A DNA stretch of 64,000 nt, taken from positions 2,644,501 through 2,708,500 of the forward strand of contig NZ_CP137636.1 in assembly GCF_036670015.1 (NCBI RefSeq), given 5' to 3'. Position numbers and translations under genes: made by a program. The DNA comes from Niallia sp. XMNu-256. GTDB lineage: Bacteria; Bacillota; Bacilli; Bacillales; Cytobacillaceae. Shown piece after piece: positions 63,843-64,000 of this stretch. Within the stretch, counting starts at the first letter, position 1, and each line of letters opens with the position of its first letter. The notes under the pieces were generated by a model, which saw nothing but the letters and a program-made list of their open reading frames with translations, did no database searches and was not told the DNA's origin.

Positions 63843-64000
63843 ATGCCACGTAAATGTGTTGTAACTGGTAAAAAAACAACTACAGGTAATGCACGTTCTC
63901 ATGCTATGAACGCTAATAAACGTAAATGGGGTGCTAACCTACAAAAGGTTCGTATTCTTGTTGATGGAAAGCCTAAGCGTGTTTGGGTTTCTGCAAGAGC
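63843..64000 (+). CDS. rpmB: 50S ribosomal protein L28, partial
   Basis: The first 52 or so residues of L28 (family length about 62), cut by the window edge. [20 protein letters not shown], then [13 protein letters not shown] and [10 protein letters not shown], match the Bacillus protein with one cysteine pair missing, as in the zinc-free form. It is the only plus-strand gene here, divergent from yloU, with AAGGAGGG seven bases before the ATG. Confidence 0.95.
   Translation, partial: MPRKCVVTGKKTTTGNARSHAMNANKRKWGANLQKVRILVDGKPKRVWVSAR

Overview
This window is a conserved housekeeping segment of a low-GC Gram-positive chromosome, almost certainly Bacillaceae (Bacillus sensu lato). Gene order matches the Bacillus subtilis mlpA-to-rpmB region nearly gene for gene. 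Apart from rpmB at the right edge, every gene lies on the minus strand, so transcription runs from high to low coordinates. PolC, FapR, CodY, HslVU, YlxR/RnpM, SwrB-type and RbgA proteins and AGGAGG-type ribosome binding sites fit this placement. I cannot name the species.

Layout, read in the direction of transcription. 63.5-51 kb: yloU, fakA, recG, the FapR-controlled lipid operon (fapR-plsX-fabD-fabG-acpP), then rnc and smc. 51-45 kb: ftsY-ylxM-ffh (SRP pathway), rpsP-khpA-ylqD-rimM-trmD and rplS behind an L19 leader. 44.4-38 kb: lepB, rbgA, rnhB, sucC-sucD, dprA. 37.7-32 kb: topA, hslV-hslU, codY. 32-26.8 kb: the wreck of the flagellar/chemotaxis operon. 26.6-22.4 kb: rpsB, tsf, pyrH, frr, uppS. 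22.3-12.4 kb: cdsA, dxr, rseP, proS, polC. 12.2-4.6 kb: rimP-nusA-rnpM-ylxQ-infB-ylxP-rbfA, truB, ribF, rpsO. 4.3-0 kb: pnp, ylxY and a partial mlpA.

The unusual part is what is missing or inserted. (1) The roughly 25-kb fla/che operon normally between codY and rpsB has collapsed to a 5' truncated, frameshifted flhG, a cheB without its receiver domain, apparently intact cheA and cheW, a cheC cut at its 3' end, and swrB. All structural flagellar genes, cheY, cheD and sigD are gone. (2) trmFO and xerC, normally between topA and hslV, are replaced by a 0.6-kb AT-rich spacer, and ylqG/ylqH are missing between sucC and rnhB. (3) Two families of dispersed intergenic repeats abut gene 3' ends. Family A (four copies) has a shared 5' hairpin followed by one of two middle modules and one of two 3' modules; all four combinations occur here. 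One A copy supplies the last codons of rnhB and another sits inside a family B copy. These repeats and the decaying signalling operon are the most novel material. Regulatory sites include the FapR operator, an L19 leader, a candidate NusA-autoregulation hairpin before rimP, a candidate L28 attenuator before rpmB, and cre-like and CodY-like boxes upstream of sucC.
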